From assembly GCA_027559495.1 (NCBI GenBank), contig JAMXSV010000002.1, positions 248,001 through 312,000 on the forward strand: DNA of 64,000 bases, in the 5' to 3' direction. The translations under genes were made by a program, and so were the position numbers. Under the pieces are notes generated by a model, which was not told the DNA's origin, searched no databases, and saw only the letters and a list, made by a program, of their open reading frames with translations. This document shows, one piece after another, positions 59,320-64,000 of this stretch (positions are counted from its first letter, which is position 1; every line of letters starts with the position of its first letter). This stretch comes from Aurifilum marmelostoma. Lineage: Eukaryota; Ascomycota; Sordariomycetes; Diaporthales; Cryphonectriaceae.

Positions 59320-61051
59320 TCATCCCCCCCAGAGCCCCTCGAGCTTGAACTCAGCCGCCCACTCCGTCACGATCTGCTTCTGGTCCGCAGCCGTGTCCAC
59401 CTCGGCGGCTGCGGCCGATGCCTTGATGCCAGCGACCGGAGCGGCGGTGCTACCATCAGCACCAGGCGCCGCCGCAGCAGCGGTGGCGACGGATGGTGCG
59501 TCCACCCAGCCCTGGATGCGGCCGTCTCTCCAGTCAGTCACGACGGTCATGGCGGCGGCCTGGATATTGGGCACACCGCCCCTGCCTAGGCGGCCGCGCT
59601 TGCGGGCCACCTGCACCAGGAAATCGGTGGTGGCGTCACCGCTGTCTGGGTTGGGCAGCAGCGGCGGGAGGTCGTAGACGGCGGTCAGGCGGGCCATGAG
59701 GTCGGGGGAGGTGGACAGCCTCTTGAGCAGCAGCTGGACGGCGGGGACGGGGTCGTCAATGTGCCTGGGGGGCACGGCGTTGAGGAGGACCAGGTGGGCT
59801 TTTGCCTCTGTGGCGTTCTTGGGGACAAAAGTGGCGGAGGCGGCGTCCGAGGTGGATGGGAAGACGATGCCGGGGGAGTCGAGGAGGGTCAGCTTGCTGT
59901 CGATCTTGACAGCCCGGATGGAGGTGGTGACTCCGGCCTCTGCGCCGGCGGGGCAGGCGGCGGAGCGGTGACTGCCGCCGCGGCCGCTGAGGCGGGACAG
60001 CAGGGCGTTGATGACGGAGGACTTGCCGACATTGGGGTAGCCGATGACGCCGACGGAGATGGCGCGCTTGAGGCCGCGGCCGGCAGCGAATGCCTTGAGG
60101 GCGCGGAAGAGGGTGGCGCTGGTGCCCTGGACCGTCAGGTCGCGGTGGTTGAAGGTGTGGGCGTTGGCGGCGGCGTTGGAGGCGCGGAGGGGCAGGGTGG
60201 GGAAGTATCTGCGCAGGTGGGCGAGCCAGGCCTTGAGGACGGGCGGGGGGATCAGGTCGATCTTGTTGAGCACGAGGATGAGCCGCTTGCCGCCGGATGC
60301 TGCCGCCATGACGGACCTCTCGACGTCTCTGGACCTGGTGCCCTCGGGGTCCCGGGCGTCGAGCACGTACAGGACCACGTCGGCCTGCTCGACGACCTGC
60401 TTGAACACCTTGTCGTAGGCCTTGCGCGAGGTCGCATCGCCTCCGACCGGCACCGCGCCCGAGTCATCGCCGTCGTCGTCCGAGTCTTCCTCGTCGTCGT
60501 CATCCATGTCCTCGCCGCTCTGCAGGCCTTGTTCGTAGTCCTCAGCCGCCCGTCTCGCGCTCGCCAGCAAGGCCGCCATGGGGTTCGACTCGTCGATATC
60601 GTCGTCGTCCTCGTCGTCCATCACGTCGCCGTCGTCGACCTCATCGCCCTCGACATCCTCCATGCCATCGTCTTCGGCGGCAGCCTTGTCGACCTGTCCT
60701 GTCCTGGCTGCCTTGGCGGCTTCCCTTCGCTTCCGGGCCTCCTCTTCCTTTCGCGCGCGCTTCTCCTCAATCTCCTGCAGCAGCCTCTCCTTGTATGGGA
60801 ACAGGTTGGGGATGCCGGGGTCCTTCTTGAGCTTGGAGCGCCACTCTGGGTTCTTCTTGGCGAGCTTTCTGTCTTTTCTCTGCTTGGCTGCCGACTTCTT
60901 CTCGATCTTGTGGCGTAGGCGGGTGGTGCCCCGCTTCGACTTGGGTTCTGTATTGTTGTGCACAAGGATTTCATCAGATCTGGCTCTTCTTTCCTTGTGG
61001 GAGGAACAACAGGAAAGACATACTCTTTGGCTTGGTGATTGATCCTGCCAT
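59320..61051 (-). CDS. nug1: Nuclear/nucleolar GTPase NUG1 (GNL3-like), C-terminus shifted by an extra G
   Basis: Circularly permuted GTPase required for assembly and nuclear export of the large ribosomal subunit. A 28-nt first exon (61051-61024, MAGSITKPK) joins exon 2 (60947-59320) over a 76-nt intron with a GTATGT donor. The N-terminus is Lys/Arg-rich (KPKSKRGTTRLRHKIEKK) with the family signature KKDPGIPNLFPYK, then an acidic stretch rich in Asp and Glu. G motifs appear in permuted order: G4 LNKIDLIP (about 235), G1 GYPNVGKSS (about 310), G3 DSPGIVFP (about 365). As written the protein ends EGLWGG (551 residues) at a seven-base run (59324-59330). With one base fewer it continues through an acidic tail to a stop at 59280-59282, about 564 residues, more like relatives. 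Divergent promoter shared with GPP1. Confidence 0.94.
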
Positions 61052-61715
61052 TGTGATGGTTTGGATCGGGTCTGATGGGTGTTGTGTTAGAGGGAGGTAG
61101 AGGTGGAAAGGAAGTTGGCTCTCCTAGAATTGCTGCGGCGACATGGACTGTCTAGTGCTGGGGTCGTCGATGGAAATTTGCGAAGCCAAAGCGGCAGAAT
61201 TCATGACAGGAAAAAAAAAGGCGGTCAGTGATAGTGATAAGTGATTTGAAGAACCCTAACCCTGGTTGGTCAATGGTGAATGCACTGTGTCCACCACGGC
61301 CTCGAACAAGGAGCACTTTCGGTCATGTCTTGTCAAATTTTCCAGATAAGTATGGATGACTATTTGATATAGACATTGGCAAATCCATGCTGCATTTTCT
61401 ATTGATCTTCTTCTCAGCATCGTTGGCCTCTTTTGCCGTCACTCGCAGTCTTGAGCCTGGCGGGCTAACCAGATCGAGCAGTTCCGACCTCGCGCACTTC
61501 AGTCACCCTGCGTGGCTATTCTCATCCTTTCTTCTTCTTTGCTCGACATATATACCTCATACGCCTGGAGATACAACCACAATTACAATGATTTATACCC
61601 ATAAAGTGGCTACAGCAGTTCAGAATTGACACCCAGAAGGTCATCCATCTGCAACCGAGCTCACATCTGCTTCAGGCCCCTTCCATCCTCCCTTCCTCCC
61701 TCCCACTTTCCAGCC
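61052..61715. promoter_or_regulatory. Shared divergent promoter of NUG1 and GPP1
   Basis: 664 bp separate the two start codons, which face away from each other. The interval holds the TTAGGG-type motif at 61252-61263 and an ATTGG (inverted CCAAT) near 61374. Core promoters for both genes must lie here or in the leaders. Co-regulation is possible but unproven. Confidence 0.6.
61252..61263 (-). promoter_or_regulatory. Telobox-like TTAGGG motif upstream of NUG1
   Basis: The + strand reads AACCCTAACCCT, so the minus strand (NUG1 sense) carries AGGGTTAGGGTT, about 200 bp before the NUG1 start codon. Telomere-repeat motifs bound by Tbf1-like factors occur in promoters of ribosome-biogenesis genes in fungi. 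Function here is inferred only from motif and target gene. Confidence 0.4.
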
Positions 61716-62689
61716 ATGGAATTCTCCGCACCGCCCGTACGGGCCTCCTTTCATGGGTTTCTGTTTGATATGGACGGGACAATCATAGACTCTACATCTG
61801 CTATAGAGAAGCACTGGCATACGTGAGTAAAACAAAAGGTTGTTGGAAGGTGAAAGAAAAAGAATGAACATGCAACCTTGTCACCTGAGCAGTCTACCCA
61901 TCCGTCATACTCTCACCATCTACAGTATCAGCTTTGAAACACTAGCTAACATGAGATTATACGAGGTACCAAGTATTGGCAAGGAGATTGGCGTTGATCC
62001 AGAAGTCATTCTGCAGACCTCACATGGGCGGAGGAGTATAGACACGCTGAAGATTCTGGCACCTGAAAAGGCCAACTGGGAATGTAGGTTGGCCCATTGC
62101 CTCTCAACTCACCACTATAAACACCCTGTTGACCTTCTCGCCCTTCACACAAGACGTCAAGGAGATGGAAGGCCGTCTCCCCAGGCTACACGGAGAAGAC
62201 GCCACCGAGATCCCAGGAGCCCGCTCCCTCCTCGACGAGATAGGCCACCGCAGCGTCCCCTGGGCCATCGTCACCAGCGGCACCGAGCCCCTCGTCACCG
62301 GGTGGCTCGACCGCCTCCGCCTCCCCGCCCCTCAACATCTCATCACGGCCGAGTCCGTCAGCAACGGCAAGCCCGACCCGGCATGCTACCTCCTGGGAAG
62401 GGACCGCATCGGCCTACCTGCCGCCGGCGGCAGCAGCAGCAGCAGTAGCGTGCTGGTCCTCGAGGACTCGCCTGCGGGCATACGCGCGGGCAAGGCCGCG
62501 GGCTGTAAGGTCCTGGGGGTGGTGACGAGCCACACGGCCGAGCAGGTGAGGAGCGCCGAGCCGGACTGGATCGTGCGGGATCTGGACTCGGTTAGGGTGT
62601 TGGCGTGGGAGGATGGCCTGCTCACGCTGGAAATCCGGGATGGGCTTGTGGATGTGGGCAAGGCGGACGGCAATGGTGCTGCGGCTTGA
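61716..62689 (+). CDS. gpp1: Glycerol-3-phosphatase, HAD family (GPP1-like)
   Basis: HAD-superfamily phosphatase that dephosphorylates glycerol-3-phosphate in glycerol synthesis, important in osmotic and redox balance. Three exons, 61716-61822, 61974-62083 and 62154-62689, give 250 residues, the same as yeast GPP1. Introns are 151 nt (GTGAGT, with GCTAAC near 61945) and 70 nt. Motif I is FDMDGTII (nucleophile Asp18, acid Asp20); motif II is VTSGT; motif III Lys is in NGKPDP; motif IV is VLEDSPAG. The cap segment TSHGRRSID matches the GPP/DOG group. An Ala/Gly/Ser-rich insertion (AAGGSSSSSS) precedes motif IV. 2-deoxyglucose-6-phosphatase is an alternative, but length and cap sequence favour GPP. 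The ATG chosen is the first that keeps a normal N-terminus. Confidence 0.93.
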
Positions 62690-64000
62690 GTCGCGGCTGG
62701 AGAGCCTTGTTGTTTAGAGGTCGAAGACAACTAGAAGGCCCCTGAAAAAACAGTCAAAAGCAGCCCAACGTGTCTCAAATCAACTTACAAGTTTACAAGT
62801 GCGGCTCATCTCCACCCTGTTCGGAGGTACGATTTCTTGTCCACATCAAAAGAACATCTCGTCGGGGCAACCCAACCCGTGCTGCAGAACACAACTACAA
62901 AAACACTGAAGCGTCGAGATATACCAGCAGTGATTCCTGATAGACGTAGCAGCCATGGGTCGTCCGGAAAAGGGAGGGGTGATCGGAGGTCACCCCTGAT
63001 ACGCCAGTTTCCGAAGAGGAAAAGAAGGGAAGCCTTGGAAGTCTCCGCTTACGCATGTTTGCACCGCCGTGCAAGAACTTTAGAACTTTAGAAGAAGACA
63101 ATGTTGCTGTGGCCTGGCCCGAGCTGGAGAGCCAAGCAGGCTCTCGTCAGACACCATACATGGGGGTAAGCACCATGATCAAGGAGTCGCGCTTCAAGCC
63201 CAGCTGGCAGTTCAGCGCGACAGAGCCAGGTGTGAGGAGCAAGTTCTCAGCTTGTCATCCCATCAAAAGATTCCAGACATGTATTTGTCATGACGCAGGG
63301 TGGTAGGCTTCGAAGAGCCACGATGGAGACTTCCTCACTTGTTTCGGAGACCTGGCTCTGCATCCTACGAGACGCCGAGGCTCGGCATCAGCAGCCGGCA
63401 GGTAGACTGTCTATTTCTTGTGGAGCGGTCCACGTCCATGTACTCAAGTTTTCGGGAACTGATCGCAATAATTCTCCGGTTTCATGCTGTCTTGGTCTTG
63501 GGCCATGGGCACGCGACGGAGTGATTTGTCTGTACTTGCTTTCTCGTGCAATCCTGGTACGCAGAAATCATACAAGACTGTATCTGTGCGATTTCCTTCC
63601 TAAGAGATGGCCTCAATGGATTCTAACTTGCATAATGGATGTGTCGACGCCACACAGCTAGCCGTTGCCGCAGGATTTTAGGTTTCAGCAGGATACCATC
63701 ACGATCGGGTTGGAACTCGAGAAGGAACAGTGTCCTATTTTTGGATGAGTGTCAAGGGAGCCAAGACCAAGGTCAAATGAGACCTGAGGCTTACTAGAGG
63801 TGTGAACACAATCTGCTGCTCAGGAATGGAAAAGGAAGGTAGTAGTCCCGGGGCAGAGCAGTCACAAAAAGTCAGTCCAGTGCGTTTGTACTGGCCTAAA
63901 TCAAGTTTCCTATAATATGACAGCTGTTTTCTGGGCCAGCTGGAGGGAGAGTGGATGACCAGTTCACTGCAAGGTCGGAAATTTTTGACCAGCAGTGCAA
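62690..64000. other. Right edge of the window; no gene recognised
   Basis: About 1.3 kb after the GPP1 stop. ORFs at 63055-63306 and 63290-63661 have no recognisable motif. A gene may begin or end beyond the edge, but nothing inside supports one. Confidence 0.45.

Noticed and set aside
59761..60918. 385-codon + strand ORF opposite NUG1
   Set aside because: Antisense of the NUG1 GTPase exon; repetitive Gly/Val/Asp translation from codon bias, no domain.
61252..61263. Telomere or chromosome end
   Set aside because: Only two TTAGGG-type units, flanked by unique genes on both sides; better read as a promoter motif.

Overview
The window looks like nuclear DNA of a filamentous ascomycete (Pezizomycotina, probably a Sordariomycete). 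Introns are mostly 50-150 nt with GT-AG ends and CTAAC-like branch points. Exons are GC-rich, intergenic tracts are long, and each gene resembles a mould-type protein family. I see no prokaryotic operons, transposase or reverse transcriptase, CRISPR array or convincing tRNA. The organism is inferred from gene style, not from a search.

Ten protein-coding genes can be supported, left to right: hap2/hapB CCAAT-binding subunit (+), LSm2 (+), PSO2/SNM1 crosslink-repair nuclease (-), a secreted type-B carboxylesterase (+), a bZIP transcription factor (-), an AGPAT3/4/5-like lysophospholipid acyltransferase (+), a RIM15-type PAS/kinase/receiver protein (+), the exosome nuclease DIS3/RRP44 (-), an RSC7/SWP82-family chromatin-remodelling subunit (+), the ribosome-assembly GTPase NUG1 (-), and a GPP1-type glycerol-3-phosphatase (+); the esterase is the eleventh if counted separately from the ten housekeeping or regulatory genes. 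Most are core functions: transcription (HAP2, bZIP, RSC7), RNA metabolism (LSm2, DIS3), ribosome assembly (NUG1), repair (PSO2), and nutrient or stress response (RIM15, GPP1). They are neighbours, not a cluster with one shared pathway. NUG1 and GPP1 are divergent and share a 664-bp promoter interval.

Two very long intervals, 20.3-30.2 kb and 41.2-54.3 kb, hold no recognisable gene. They contain microsatellites, homopolymers and scattered short GTAC-rich words.

The most consequential signal is a repeated defect. Every C or G run of seven that I found inside a coding exon carries an apparent +1 shift, and shortening the run by one base rejoins two halves of a conserved protein (hap2, the esterase twice, RSC7, NUG1). 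Two runs of six in the bZIP gene are also out of register. Homopolymer-length error in the assembly is the simplest explanation; a mismatch-repair-deficient lineage is a testable alternative. Any automatic annotation will split or truncate these five genes. Other points are a CCAAT/inverted-CCAAT pair in the hap2 promoter, a stop-free 69-nt intron in DIS3, a triple NAG acceptor in RSC7, and a glutamate at the phosphoacceptor position of the RIM15 receiver domain.
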